Source: Hymenobacter sp. APR13
GTDB lineage: Bacteria > Bacteroidota > Bacteroidia > Cytophagales > Hymenobacteraceae
Assembly (NCBI RefSeq): GCF_000737515.1
Contig: NZ_CP006587.1
Coordinates: 2,027,001-2,091,000 of the forward strand
Length of the DNA stretch: 64,000 nt
Direction: 5' to 3'
Shown: positions 24,677 through 33,051 of the stretch, in pieces
Numbering within the stretch: the first letter of the stretch is position 1
How the letters are laid out: each line of letters begins with the position of its first letter
Program-made: the position numbers and the translations under genes
Notes under the pieces: model-generated
Database searches by the model: none
What the model saw: only the letters and a program-made list of their open reading frames with translations
Told to the model about the DNA's origin: nothing

Positions 24677-25373
24677 CCGCACAGGCGATGGTGGCGATGC
24701 TGACCTCGGTGGCGCCGGCGGCCAGCAGCGCCGCGGCGCAGGCTTCGAGGGTGGCGCCGGTGGTCAGCACGTCGTCTACTACCAGCACGTGCTTGCCCTG
24801 AATGGCCATTGCGTCGGCTACTTCGAATACCTCGGCGACGTTCTGCCAGCGCTGCACGCGGTTTTTGCGGGTCTGGGAATCGGTGTGGGCGGTGCGGCGC
24901 AGGGCAGCGGCGTGCCAAGGCGTGTGCAGGGCTTCGGCTAGGCCTTCGGCAAACGGGTCGGACTGGTTGAAGCCGCGCTTGGCCAGCTTGCGCGGGTGCA
25001 GCGGCACGGGCACAATCAGGTCGAAGGTGAAGCCGGCGGCGGCCAGGTCATGGCCGTACCAGCGGCCCAGGGCCAGGCCCACGTCGCGCTGGCCCTGGTA
25101 CTTGAGCTGGTGGAGCAGGTGCTGCACCCGGCCGCGCCGCAGAAACCGCAGGTAGCTCAAGGCGTGGCGCACGGGCAGCTTGCCCCAGAAGCGGCGGGCC
25201 AGCGGGTTGTCGGCCGGGGGCAGCAGGTGGTAGTCGGTGTAGGGAAGCTGGGCGCGGCAACTGGTGCAGAGGTGGTCTTCGCCGCGGGCCAGCGGCTCTT
25301 GGCAGCCCAGGCACACGCGCGGAAAAATCAGGCCCCAGAAATCGGCGAGGATGGTAGCGGTGGTGGCACGCAT
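24669..25373 (-). CDS. ComF family phosphoribosyltransferase-like protein
   Basis: A 234-residue ComF homologue. The N-terminal zinc-binding part has CLGC and CTSC. The C-terminal type I phosphoribosyltransferase-like fold carries FDLIVPVPLHPRKLAKRGFNQS, RKNRVQRWQNV and the PRPP loop VLVVDDVLTTGATLEACA. In naturally competent bacteria ComF helps take up single-stranded DNA; in others its role is unclear. The start ATG at 25373 is preferred over a distant alternative. The stop codon lies inside a word-repeat arm, so the last residues (CADR) are partly set by the repeat. Confidence 0.92.
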   Translation of the reverse strand: MRATTATILADFWGLIFPRVCLGCQEPLARGEDHLCTSCRAQLPYTDYHLLPPADNPLARRFWGKLPVRHALSYLRFLRRGRVQHLLHQLKYQGQRDVGLALGRWYGHDLAAAGFTFDLIVPVPLHPRKLAKRGFNQSDPFAEGLAEALHTPWHAAALRRTAHTDSQTRKNRVQRWQNVAEVFEVADAMAIQGKHVLVVDDVLTTGATLEACAAALLAAGATEVSIATIACADR

Positions 25374-25589
25374 CGTAGATAGCTCTAACAGGTAGCAAAT
25401 AAACCCGGCGGCACCCGCTGGCGAACTTCTGCCTAATTTCGCGGTTAGAACGGGCCGGATTGAAAGTAGCAATTCGCGGCCATAGTTGCCGTAGTATTGT
25501 GAAGCGCTTGCTGCGTGTAACGTTGCGCTGGCACGAATACTTTTTGGCTAGCTCGTTCGGCCACACGCAAAGCAAAAGCTTCGCGCTAC

Positions 25590-25614
25590 ACCTCACTCAT
25601 TACCTCATCACCCA
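25590..25614 (+). repeat. Half of a word-repeat hairpin
   Basis: ACCTCACTCATTACCTCATC and the following ACCC, just before the ATG at 25616, matches the right-arm word family of hairpins A, H and J (CTCATCAC). No left arm is present in the 240 bp upstream. Confidence 0.5.
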
Positions 25615-25615
25615 T

Positions 25616-25993
25616 ATGTCGCAAGTCACCGAATTCAACGAGTACCGCCAGCGCATGAACGAGAAGATTATGGCGGCCGACAACAAGGTCATCAAGCGCT
25701 TCTTCAATCTCGACACCAACACCTACCAGGCCGGCGCCGTGGACGTGAAAACCAAGGAAATGCTGGGTTTGGCCTGCTCCATGGTGCTGCGCTGCGACGA
25801 CTGCATCAAGTACCACCTCGGCAAGTGCTTCGAGGAAAAGCTCACCGACGAGGAAATCTATGAGGTGTTTGCCATTGCCAACCTCATCGGTGGCAGCATC
25901 GTGATTCCGCACTTCCGCCGGGCCGTGGAGTACTGGGAGATCCTGAAAACGGAGGCCGTGGAAGCTGCGCCCGAACACCACCACGAGGCATGA
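25616..25993 (+). CDS. Carboxymuconolactone decarboxylase family protein (AhpD-like)
   Basis: A 125-residue all-helical protein. The AhpD-type motif MVLRCDDCIKYHLGKCFE gives CxxC with a following histidine, the redox-active set of alkylhydroperoxidase-D-like proteins. IYEVFAIANLIGGSIVIPHFRRAVEY forms the family's second helix pair. A thiol-peroxidase or reductase role is likely. The start at 25616 follows directly on a word-repeat half arm. Its stop overlaps the next start (ATGA at 25990), so the two genes are translated together. Confidence 0.9.
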   Translation: MSQVTEFNEYRQRMNEKIMAADNKVIKRFFNLDTNTYQAGAVDVKTKEMLGLACSMVLRCDDCIKYHLGKCFEEKLTDEEIYEVFAIANLIGGSIVIPHFRRAVEYWEILKTEAVEAAPEHHHEA

Positions 25994-26355
25994 GCCTCAT
26001 GCACCCCGACGAAACCGAAACCCAGTTTGAAGAACGCTGGTACGGTTTCATGAACGAGATGCGTGAGCGGTTTGGCAAAAAACCCGACCTGAACGCGCTG
26101 CTCCTATTAATAGGTGTGCAGGAGCTGGGCCAGGGCGCCGGCCCCTTCACCAAAGAGCAGAAGCAGGACCTGATGCACATTGCCACCTGCCGCCTGTTCA
26201 GCCTCTCCGGCTACTACGAGCTGGAAAACGTGGACGAGGAAGGCTGGCCGCACTTCCGGCTGGTGAAGCCCGTGCCGTTTGCCAGCCTCAAGGAGCAGGA
26301 GCGGATGCTGAAGTGGCACATTCTGGAGTATTTCGCCGAAATGAGCGGCGAGTAA
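25990..26355 (+). CDS. Conserved hypothetical protein coupled to the CMD protein
   Basis: A 121-residue soluble acidic protein with no domain that I recognise. It opens HPDETETQFEERWYGFMNEM and includes LLLLIGVQELGQG, EQKQDLMHIATCRLFS and LKWHILEYFAE, mostly amphipathic helices. Similar short proteins sit beside CMD/AhpD-like genes in Bacteroidota as far as I recall, which suggests a shared function. It is coupled through an ATGA overlap, and its stop TAA runs straight into word-repeat hairpin D. Confidence 0.8.
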   Translation: MSLMHPDETETQFEERWYGFMNEMRERFGKKPDLNALLLLIGVQELGQGAGPFTKEQKQDLMHIATCRLFSLSGYYELENVDEEGWPHFRLVKPVPFASLKEQERMLKWHILEYFAEMSGE

Positions 26356-26445
26356 ATGGCTGAATGGCTGGATTGCTGAATGGTTGTACAGCCAGCCGCT
26401 CAGCAATCCAGCCATTTAACCATTCAGCCATTCAACAATTCAAAC
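26356..26445. repeat. Word-repeat hairpin D
   Basis: Left arm 26356-26388 is a run of 8-mers (AATGGCTG, AATGGCTG, GATTGCTG, AATGGTTG). Right arm 26402-26444 is the complementary run (CAGCAATC, CAGCCATT, TAACCATT, CAGCCATT, CAACAATT). It fills the whole gap from the stop codon at 26355 to the xth ATG at 26447. Same word as hairpin G. Confidence 0.9.
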
Positions 26446-26446
26446 T

Positions 26447-27214
26447 ATGCAAATCATCAGCTACAACGTCAATGGCCTGCGCTCTGCTCTGAGCAAAGGG
26501 CTACTGGACTGGGTGCGGGAAACGCAGCCCGACGTGCTGTGCGTGCAGGAAATCAAGGCGGGGCGCGAGCCGCTGGACGTGTCGGGGTTTGCGACGCTGG
26601 GCTATGAGGCCTACCTGCATCCGGCCCAGAAGCCCGGCTACAGCGGCGTGGCCACGTTCACGAGGCAAACGCCCACCGCCGTGGTGGTGGGCTGCGGAAC
26701 CGACCTATATGATGCCGAAGGCCGTGTACTGCGCCTGGATTTCGATGAGGTATCGGTGCTGAACGTGTACATGCCGTCGGGCACGAGCGGGCCGGAGCGG
26801 CAGGCGTTTAAGGTGGAGTGGCTGCACTTCTTCCGCGCGTATGTGCGGCAGTTGCGTGCCGAAGGCCGCCAGCTCGTCATCGGTGGCGACTTCAACTGCT
26901 GCCAGACCGCCATCGACCTGCACAACCCCAAGGCCAACCAGAACAGCCCCGGCTACACACCCGAGGAACGGCAGTGGTTCAAGGATTTTCTGGCCGATGG
27001 CTACACCGATTCGTTCCGGCACCAGCACGGCGACACGCCGGGCCACTACTCCTGGTGGAGCTACCGCGCCGGCTCCCGCGCCCGCAACGTCGGCTGGCGC
27101 CTCGACCATCTGCTGGTTGATACGGAACTGCTGCCGCGCCTCACGGGCGCCGGCCTGCTCCCTGATGCTATCCACTCCGACCACTGCCCGGTGTGGGTGG
27201 AGGTGAGTGGGTGA
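26447..27214 (+). CDS. xth: Exodeoxyribonuclease III
   Basis: A 255-residue endonuclease/exonuclease/phosphatase-fold enzyme that cuts DNA at abasic sites and trims 3' ends in base-excision repair. Key motifs: YNVNGLRSAL with the active-site Asn, CVQEIKAG with the metal-binding Glu, YSGVATFTR, VYMPSG, GGDFNCCQTAIDLHNPK with the catalytic Asp/Asn pair, WWSYRAGSRARNVGWRLDHLLV, and IHSDHCPV with the terminal Asp-His. Full family length. Confidence 0.95.
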   Translation: MQIISYNVNGLRSALSKGLLDWVRETQPDVLCVQEIKAGREPLDVSGFATLGYEAYLHPAQKPGYSGVATFTRQTPTAVVVGCGTDLYDAEGRVLRLDFDEVSVLNVYMPSGTSGPERQAFKVEWLHFFRAYVRQLRAEGRQLVIGGDFNCCQTAIDLHNPKANQNSPGYTPEERQWFKDFLADGYTDSFRHQHGDTPGHYSWWSYRAGSRARNVGWRLDHLLVDTELLPRLTGAGLLPDAIHSDHCPVWVEVSG

Positions 27215-27288
27215 ATCAGTAGATTAATCTTGAATTCGAATACTTTTAGAAATTTGTGGTATTTAATCTGTGTCATAAATCTAAAGCA

Positions 27289-27648
27289 ATGTTATTTATA
27301 GTATTTTTTGGAATTTGTTCAATTCCAGTTTTGATATCCATTTACAGATTGCTATTGCTAAAATCTATTTTCTTGATGAAGATAATTTCAATTAATGAAA
27401 GGTTGTCAAACGGTCTTTCATTTCATGACTATGAGATAAGTAGCGTGAGTATATATGCTGTTTTTGAAGGGGCAACGGTAAATGAGAAAGAGTATATAGT
27501 TGAAGAATTTAGAAAAAATATGCAGTATGATTTGTTTATCGATTCATATCACATTATGCTCAATAAATGCCTTCTCTATCTTGTCCTAAGTTTTGGGTTT
27601 CTGGCTGTTTCAGTAGCTGCGTTTATCTTAATTGCAAATTTTTTCTAA
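27289..27648 (+). CDS. AT-rich orphan two-TM membrane protein
   Basis: A 119-residue hypothetical protein in a stretch (about 27215-27730) with roughly 30% GC against about 65% around it. Two hydrophobic segments lie at residues 1-24 and about 92-119, with a charged loop between them (VNEKEYIVEEFRKNMQYDL). I prefer the ATG at 27289; a GTG at 27256 would add 11 residues. The base composition and AT-rich codons point to recent acquisition from another source. No homologue is recognised and no mobile-element ends are visible. Confidence 0.65.
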   Translation: MLFIVFFGICSIPVLISIYRLLLLKSIFLMKIISINERLSNGLSFHDYEISSVSIYAVFEGATVNEKEYIVEEFRKNMQYDLFIDSYHIMLNKCLLYLVLSFGFLAVSVAAFILIANFF

Positions 27649-27729
27649 CAGAATACATGATAACCCACTGATATCATGCTTATTTCTTCATTCAATTAAA
27701 ATCAGATATCTGATCGAATAATTAATTCA

Positions 27730-28995
27730 TCATTTCAGCAGCATTTCCGCTACTTCACGGCCGGAGGCCATGGCGGCGTTCAGCGAGGGGTACGACGTGA
27801 CGTCGCCGCAGCGGTAGAGGGTGGGGCTGATGCGCTGGGGCTGCTGCACGGGCTGGCCGGCCGGGTACACGGGTAGGGCGTACGGCAGGTTGTAGGTGCG
27901 CAGGTGCTCCCACTGGCTTACTTCCTCGCCAAACCAGAGCATCAGCTCGGCGCGCAGCGTGGTGGTGAGGGTGGTTTCGGGCAGGCCATGCTCGCCGTGG
28001 GTGCTCACCGACACCAGCGTGCGGCCCGCCGGCGCATAAGCCGGGGCCACATCCGAGGGAAAGCAGACGTTGTGCGCCAGCTGGCCGGGCACGGCGTTGA
28101 GGCGCAGCAGCTTGTCGTGGCGGCCCGGCGAGATAGGCGCCGAGAAGTAGGTACAGGTGGTGCGGCGCCAGGCGGTGGCCGGGGCCTGGGGCAGCGCCGG
28201 CAGCAACTCCGACGCCGTGTTGCCTTCGGTGGCTACCACCACAGCGGCGGCTTGCAGCGTTTGGCCGCCGCGCAGGTGCACGGTGGTACCCTCCAGGGCG
28301 ATGGCCGGCGAGTGGAGGCGCACGGTGCCGGCGGGCAGGCGGGCAGCCAGCTGCTCCGGAATCTGCTGCATGCCCAGCGCCGGCACCACGGCGTCGCCTT
28401 CCACAAACTGCTTGAACACAAACTCAAAGAAGTTGCTGGCCGTGGTCAGGCCCCGGTCCAGGAACACGCCCCCGAAAAACGGCCGGAAGAAGTTGTCGAT
28501 GATTTGCTCGCTCCAGCCGTAGCGGCGCAGAAACGTCAGGGTGTCGGTGGAGGGGCGGTTCAGCAGGTCTTCGTTGCTGTGGCTGGTCACGTGGCGGGCC
28601 AGGCTGGCAATGCGCAGCTTGTCGAAGAGCGTACCGATGGGTGATACCACGGCCGGCAGGGCCGCCACCGGCTGCCGCAGCGGGTTGCGCAGGGTGGTTT
28701 CCTGGCCCGAGGCCAGCCGGATGACCGCGCCCGAGCGAAACGCTTTCAAATCGAGCGCCCCGTAGTCGAGCAGGCGCTGCACCTCGGGGTACTTGGTCAG
28801 CAGCACCTGGAAGCCGCGGTCGAGGCGAAAGCCTTCGGGTGTAACATCAGTGCGGACGCGGCCGCCCACAGCCTCGGCGGCTTCCAGCACCACCACGGCG
28901 CGGCCGGCACGGTGCAGGTAGTTGGCACAGGTCAGGCCGGCCATGCCAGCCCCGATGATAACGATGGGCGCGGAGTCAGGAAGAGAAGCAGTCAT
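27730..28995 (-). CDS. FAD-dependent amine-oxidase/phytoene-desaturase-like protein
   Basis: A 421-residue flavoprotein. The Rossmann FAD motif VIIGAGMAGLTCANYLHRAGRAVVVLEA begins at residue 11, followed by VGGRVRTDV, the GG doublet typical of amine oxidases and phytoene desaturases. The C-terminal FAD site reads TLYRCGDVTSYPSLNAAMASGREVAEML. The substrate is not evident: plant and bacterial relatives are annotated as protoporphyrinogen oxidase-like or carotenoid desaturase-like, and no carotenoid genes are adjacent. It runs away from the AT-rich island. Confidence 0.88.
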   Translation of the reverse strand: MTASLPDSAPIVIIGAGMAGLTCANYLHRAGRAVVVLEAAEAVGGRVRTDVTPEGFRLDRGFQVLLTKYPEVQRLLDYGALDLKAFRSGAVIRLASGQETTLRNPLRQPVAALPAVVSPIGTLFDKLRIASLARHVTSHSNEDLLNRPSTDTLTFLRRYGWSEQIIDNFFRPFFGGVFLDRGLTTASNFFEFVFKQFVEGDAVVPALGMQQIPEQLAARLPAGTVRLHSPAIALEGTTVHLRGGQTLQAAAVVVATEGNTASELLPALPQAPATAWRRTTCTYFSAPISPGRHDKLLRLNAVPGQLAHNVCFPSDVAPAYAPAGRTLVSVSTHGEHGLPETTLTTTLRAELMLWFGEEVSQWEHLRTYNLPYALPVYPAGQPVQQPQRISPTLYRCGDVTSYPSLNAAMASGREVAEMLLK

Positions 28996-29036
28996 ATCAG
29001 CCCCAAACTACAAAACCGCCCCGAAGGTTGGGGCCG

Positions 29037-29789
29037 CTACTGGCACACCTTGTTCAGGGTGTACACCTCGCCCTGGCTGTAGGCGTCCCAGTCGGCAATT
29101 TCCAGCCTTGACTCGTCCTGGTAGGTTTCCACCGCATCCACCACGATGCCGCTGCTGAAGTAGCCTTTCCGGAAAATCTCCCGCACCACCACGGCGTCGT
29201 TGGCGAGGCGGCGCAGCACCCAGCGGCCATCCGGGGCGCCCTGCAGCACCGCGCCCGACAGGTTCAGGCCCAACTCGTTGCGGTACCAGGTGCCGTTGCC
29301 GTCCTTGACGAGCTGGGTGCCGGTTTCGTCCCAGAACTGCTGGATGAGGGGCGCGCGGCCGTCGCGGAAGCTCAGGATTTGGCGCGGCCGACCCGTGGGG
29401 TACCAGTAGGCCCAGTCGCCGACTTCCCGGCCCTGCAGGTAGCGACCCCGCGCCGCCAGCTCGCCATTGGGATGATAAATCTCGAACACGCCCTCTTTGC
29501 GCCCGGCCTGGTAGGCGCCTTGTACCAGCAGCACGTTGTTGGTGAGGCGGTAGTCGCGCACGAAGCCCTGGAAGCGGCCGGCGCTGTCGAGGCGCACGTG
29601 GCGGCGGATGGTGGCGCAGCCGGGCGGCGTCAGCACGTACTCGTCGGAGTAGTAGAACACCACGCTGTCTTTGCCTACCACCCGGTAGCAGTCGTTGAGC
29701 CTGGCTTTGGGCAGGGCGGCCGTCTGGGCCCGGGCCGGCCCGAGGCTGAAACAAAGCAGTAGCAGCAGGGAGTAACAGTAGCGGTTCAA
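29037..29789 (-). CDS. Secreted MORN/YwqK-like repeat protein
   Basis: A 250-residue exported protein with MORN_2-type repeats (YRLTNNVLLVQGAYQAGRKEG, then HPNGELAARGRYLQGREVGD, then WYPTGRPRQI), found in YwqK-like proteins. There is no ATG in the N-terminal region. The best start is TTG at 29789, giving a clean signal peptide (NRYCYSLLLLLCFSLGPARAQ). A longer TTG start at 29843 would fall inside a promoter-like sequence. Function unknown; in Bacteroidota such repeats often decorate envelope proteins. It lies in a minus-strand run but is separate from its neighbours by 40-160 bp. Confidence 0.78.
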   Translation of the reverse strand: MNRYCYSLLLLLCFSLGPARAQTAALPKARLNDCYRVVGKDSVVFYYSDEYVLTPPGCATIRRHVRLDSAGRFQGFVRDYRLTNNVLLVQGAYQAGRKEGVFEIYHPNGELAARGRYLQGREVGDWAYWYPTGRPRQILSFRDGRAPLIQQFWDETGTQLVKDGNGTWYRNELGLNLSGAVLQGAPDGRWVLRRLANDAVVVREIFRKGYFSSGIVVDAVETYQDESRLEIADWDAYSQGEVYTLNKVCQ

Positions 29790-29946
29790 GAGCAGTCGGG
29801 GTAAGAATAAGCCGGAACGATAAGGCTGGTACGCGGCCGGCAAAGTGCTGGTTGGAGCCGCCGCCTGCGTGGAGCAGCTGCCCGCAATTTTTATGCTGCT
29901 TTATCAACTCACGCCCACCTTTTCCCGCAACGTGCCCGGGCCCAGC

Positions 29947-30627
29947 CTAAAACAGCTTGCGGCGCTTGGGAATCTTGCGGGTTTTCATGGTCCAGAACTC
30001 GGCTACGCCGGGGCGCTGGAGCGTGAGGCGCCACACGCCCATGGGCTCGCCCAGCGCGTAGCCAGTGGCCTGGTCCTGCGGAAACTGCTTGCGGATGAGG
30101 GCGTAGTCGGCGGCGCTGAGGTCCTGGCCTACTGTGCCGTGGCAGCGCAGACACAGGGCATCGTTGGCGATGATGGGGCGCTGGTAGAAGAAAGTCTCGG
30201 CGTTGGAGCGGGCCACCTGGCGGGCGGTATCGGGCTGCAGGTCGGAGGTGGTGAGGGCCGTGAGGGCGGCGGGGTTGCGGGGCTTGCTGCTCAGGCGCCG
30301 GGCGCTGGCCTGCAGGGTTTTGGTCACCGAGTCGACGCCGGGAAAGGATTCGGGGCGGCAGTAGGGCAGGGCGGCAGCCACGCCGCCCTCGGCGAGCTTT
30401 TCGCGCAGCACGCGCAGCAGCTCCCGGTCGGCGTGGCGGGTGAGCGAGTCGCCGGCCCAGCGGGTGGCGCGGAGCAGGTCTTCGGGCATGATGCGCTTCA
30501 CCACCCAGTTTTCGGCCTCGGCCCCGATGCGCTTGCTTTCACGCAGGTGCTCAATCTGGTCGGGACGGCAGGCGGCGGCCAGCAGCAGCAAAGCAGCCCC
30601 GGCGGCACGAAGGAAATGGCACATCAT
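29947..30627 (-). CDS. Tll0287-like (DUF3365) c-type haem lipoprotein
   Basis: A 226-residue exported protein: hydrophobic signal with lipobox LLAAACRPD. The Tll0287-like domain has a CLRCHG haem-c attachment motif near residue 165, plus FFYQRPIIANDALCLRCHG and EPMGVWRLTLQRP. Such proteins hold a single covalently bound haem, often as a PAS-like sensor or electron carrier in the periplasm. MM at 30627 is the likely start. A TATCTTGC box about 20 bp upstream may be the -7 element. Confidence 0.87.
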   Translation of the reverse strand: MMCHFLRAAGAALLLLAAACRPDQIEHLRESKRIGAEAENWVVKRIMPEDLLRATRWAGDSLTRHADRELLRVLREKLAEGGVAAALPYCRPESFPGVDSVTKTLQASARRLSSKPRNPAALTALTTSDLQPDTARQVARSNAETFFYQRPIIANDALCLRCHGTVGQDLSAADYALIRKQFPQDQATGYALGEPMGVWRLTLQRPGVAEFWTMKTRKIPKRRKLF

Positions 30628-30714
30628 GAAAATGAGAAGGTGGAGTCGGCAAGATAAACAGGCCACGGCGCTGTTCGTTTCCAGGATAAGCGGTGCGCAG
30701 CATTCCCGGGGGCT

Positions 30715-32007
30715 TCAGCGCAGCAAAAACTCCTGCAGCGCCTCATAGCGCGGCTCCAGCAGAATGCTTTGCTTGGGCTTCGACAGCAGCCCAGCCACGG
30801 AATCCGGCACCGGCACGGCCGCGCCAATCACCGGCTCCACCACTTCCGGGAACTTGATGGGGTGGGCCGTTTCCAGGAAGAAGCCGCGGGCGTCGGGGTG
30901 TTCGGCCAGGTGGTTTTCCAGCGCCAGCAGCGCCACGGCGCCGTGTGGGTCGGGCAGGTAGCCGGTGTGCTGGTAGGTGCGCCGGATGGTCGCCTGGGTG
31001 TCGGCGTCGGTGATGGTGGCGCCGCTGACCAGCTTGCTCAGAGCGGCGTGCTGCTGCCCGAACAGCTCCAGAATGCGCCCGAAGTTGCTGGGGTTGCCCA
31101 CGTCCATGGCGTTGGAAAGCGTGGCCACGGCCGGCCGGGCCGCAAAGCTGCCGGTGCGCAGGTAGTCGGCCACGGCGTCGTTGGCGTTGCAGGCGGCTAT
31201 GAAGTGGCCGATGGGCAGCCCCGAGGCGTGCGCCAGCAGCCCGGCGCACAGGTTGCCGAAGTTGCCGCTGGGCACGGCCACCACCGGCGGCGCGGCATGG
31301 CGCCACTGCTGCAGCGCAAACAGGTAGTAAAACTGCTGCGGCAGCCAGCGCGCCACGTTGATGGAGTTGGCCGAAGTCAGCTGCCGATGCTGCGTCACGG
31401 TGGCATCCAGAAACGCCTGCTTCACCAGCTGCTGGCAGTCGTCGAAGTTGCCGTGCACCTCCAGGGCCGTGATGTTCTGGCCGAGCGCGGTGAGCTGCTT
31501 TTCCTGCAGCGGGCTCACCTTGCTCGACGGATACAGAATCACCACTTCCACGCCCGGCACGCCCAGAAACCCGTCGGCCACGGCCCCGCCGGTGTCGCCG
31601 GAGGTGGCCACCAGCACCGTGATGGGCGCCGCCTGCCGCCGCGAGAAGTAGCCCAGGCAGCGGCTCATAAACCGCGCACCCACGTCCTTGAACGCCAGCG
31701 TGGGCCCGTGAAACAGCTCCAGCGCCGAAATCCGGTCCGTCAGCGGCACCAGCGGAAACTCGAAGTCCACGGTTTCGGCGCAGATGCGGCGCAGCTCGTC
31801 TTCCTGAATACAGGTGCCCACGTAGGGCCGGATTACCTCGTAAGCGACTTCGGCGCGGGCCAGGTCGGGCAGCCGGGCCAGGAACTCGGGGGTGAAACGC
31901 GGAATCTGCTCCGGGAAGTACAGGCCGCCGTCGGGGGCTTGGCCGGCAATGGTGGCCTCCCGGAAATCAACGGTGGGTGACTGGTGCTTGAGGCTGTAGT
32001 AGCGCAT
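30715..32007 (-). CDS. thrC: Threonine synthase
   Basis: A 430-residue PLP enzyme converting O-phosphohomoserine to threonine. It has the short-type N-terminus MRYYSLKHQSPTVDF, the PLP-lysine motif HGPTLAFKDVGARFM, VATSGDTGGAVADGFL for the phosphate and cofactor, SANSINVARWLPQQFYY, and VPSGNFGNLCAG. It is the last gene of thrA-thrB-thrC, 15 bp after thrB. Full family length. Confidence 0.95.
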   Translation of the reverse strand: MRYYSLKHQSPTVDFREATIAGQAPDGGLYFPEQIPRFTPEFLARLPDLARAEVAYEVIRPYVGTCIQEDELRRICAETVDFEFPLVPLTDRISALELFHGPTLAFKDVGARFMSRCLGYFSRRQAAPITVLVATSGDTGGAVADGFLGVPGVEVVILYPSSKVSPLQEKQLTALGQNITALEVHGNFDDCQQLVKQAFLDATVTQHRQLTSANSINVARWLPQQFYYLFALQQWRHAAPPVVAVPSGNFGNLCAGLLAHASGLPIGHFIAACNANDAVADYLRTGSFAARPAVATLSNAMDVGNPSNFGRILELFGQQHAALSKLVSGATITDADTQATIRRTYQHTGYLPDPHGAVALLALENHLAEHPDARGFFLETAHPIKFPEVVEPVIGAAVPVPDSVAGLLSKPKQSILLEPRYEALQEFLLR

Positions 32008-32022
32008 GGTGAACAACGGATA

Positions 32023-32946
32023 TCAAACGGCAAACCGCACGCCCACCGGGCTGAGGGTGGTAACGTGAATGTGAAAATCGACCCCCAGCGGCTCATATAC
32101 GCCGCGCATGGCTTGGGCTACGGCCCGGGCGGTGGCTTCGTCGCGGCTGAGCATGAACACCGAGGGGCCGGAGCCGGAAATGCCGCCGCCCAGCGCCTCG
32201 GCCGCCAGGCTGGCTGCCTTCACGGCCGCAAAGCCCGGAATCAGAATGCTGCGCACGGGCTCCACGATGACGTCTTCCAGCGAGCGGCCAATCAGGGCGT
32301 AGTCGGATTGCAGCAGGCCCGCCACCAGCCCGGCCACGTTGCCCCACTGCCGGATGGCGTCTTTCAGCGGCACCTGCTGGCGCAGAATCCGGCGGGCGTC
32401 GGCGGTGCGCACTTCTATCTGCGGGTGCACTACCGACACGTGCAGGGGCGGCGCCTGCAGTTGCACGATGTCGAGCGGGTTGGCGGAGCGGATGAGGGTG
32501 AAGCCGCCGTAGATGGCCGGCGCGATGTTGTCGGCGTGGCGGGCGCCGCTGGCCACTTCCTCCCCGAACATGGCAAACTGCACCAGCTCTGCCGGGCTGA
32601 ACCGGTCGTTGAGCAGGCGGTTGGCGGCCACCACCGCCCCCGCCGCGCTGGCCGCGCTGCTTCCGATGCCGCTGCCCGGCTTGATGCCTTTCTTGATGCG
32701 CATCTCGAAGCCCAGCGGCTCGTTGGTGGCCCGGAGCAGCGCCAGCAGTGCCGCCCCGGCCACGTTGCGGGCGGGTTCGGTGGGCAGATCGTAGTCGTCT
32801 TCGTTGATAATGACCACGCCCGGCTCCGGCGTGCGGCGCAGGTGCATGGTGTCGAAGGGGGCGGCCAGCGCAAAGCCCAGCACATCAAACCCGCACACCA
32901 CATTGGCCACGGTAGCCGGCGAGTAAACGGTAACGGAATCAGTCAT
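32023..32946 (-). CDS. thrB: Homoserine kinase
   Basis: A 307-residue GHMP kinase making O-phosphohomoserine. N-terminal PATVANVVCGFDVLGFAL, the ATP loop KKGIKPGSGIGSSAASAAGAVV, and the C-terminal GGGISGSGPSVFML motif are all intact. It lies between thrA and thrC on the minus strand. The gap to thrA (105 bp) holds word-repeat hairpin E, whereas only 15 bp separate it from thrC. Confidence 0.96.
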   Translation of the reverse strand: MTDSVTVYSPATVANVVCGFDVLGFALAAPFDTMHLRRTPEPGVVIINEDDYDLPTEPARNVAGAALLALLRATNEPLGFEMRIKKGIKPGSGIGSSAASAAGAVVAANRLLNDRFSPAELVQFAMFGEEVASGARHADNIAPAIYGGFTLIRSANPLDIVQLQAPPLHVSVVHPQIEVRTADARRILRQQVPLKDAIRQWGNVAGLVAGLLQSDYALIGRSLEDVIVEPVRSILIPGFAAVKAASLAAEALGGGISGSGPSVFMLSRDEATARAVAQAMRGVYEPLGVDFHIHVTTLSPVGVRFAV

Positions 32947-32950
32947 GAGT

Positions 32951-33047
32951 AAGAGAGCTATAAGCTGCAAGCTACAAGCGGCAAGTCAGGAGCTACGCTG
33001 CCCCCAGGAAGAAGGCTTGTAGCTTGTGGCTTACGGCTTGCAGCTAA
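32951..33047. repeat. Word-repeat hairpin E inside the thr operon
   Basis: Left arm (about 32955-32988) is a 7-mer run CTATAAG, CTGCAAG, CTACAAG, CGGCAAG. Right arm (33016-33045) is the complement CTTGTAG, CTTGTGG, CTTACGG, CTTGCAG. About 24 of 30 aligned positions are complementary. It fills the space between the thrA stop and the thrB start. Confidence 0.85.
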
Positions 33048-33051
33048 GTTT

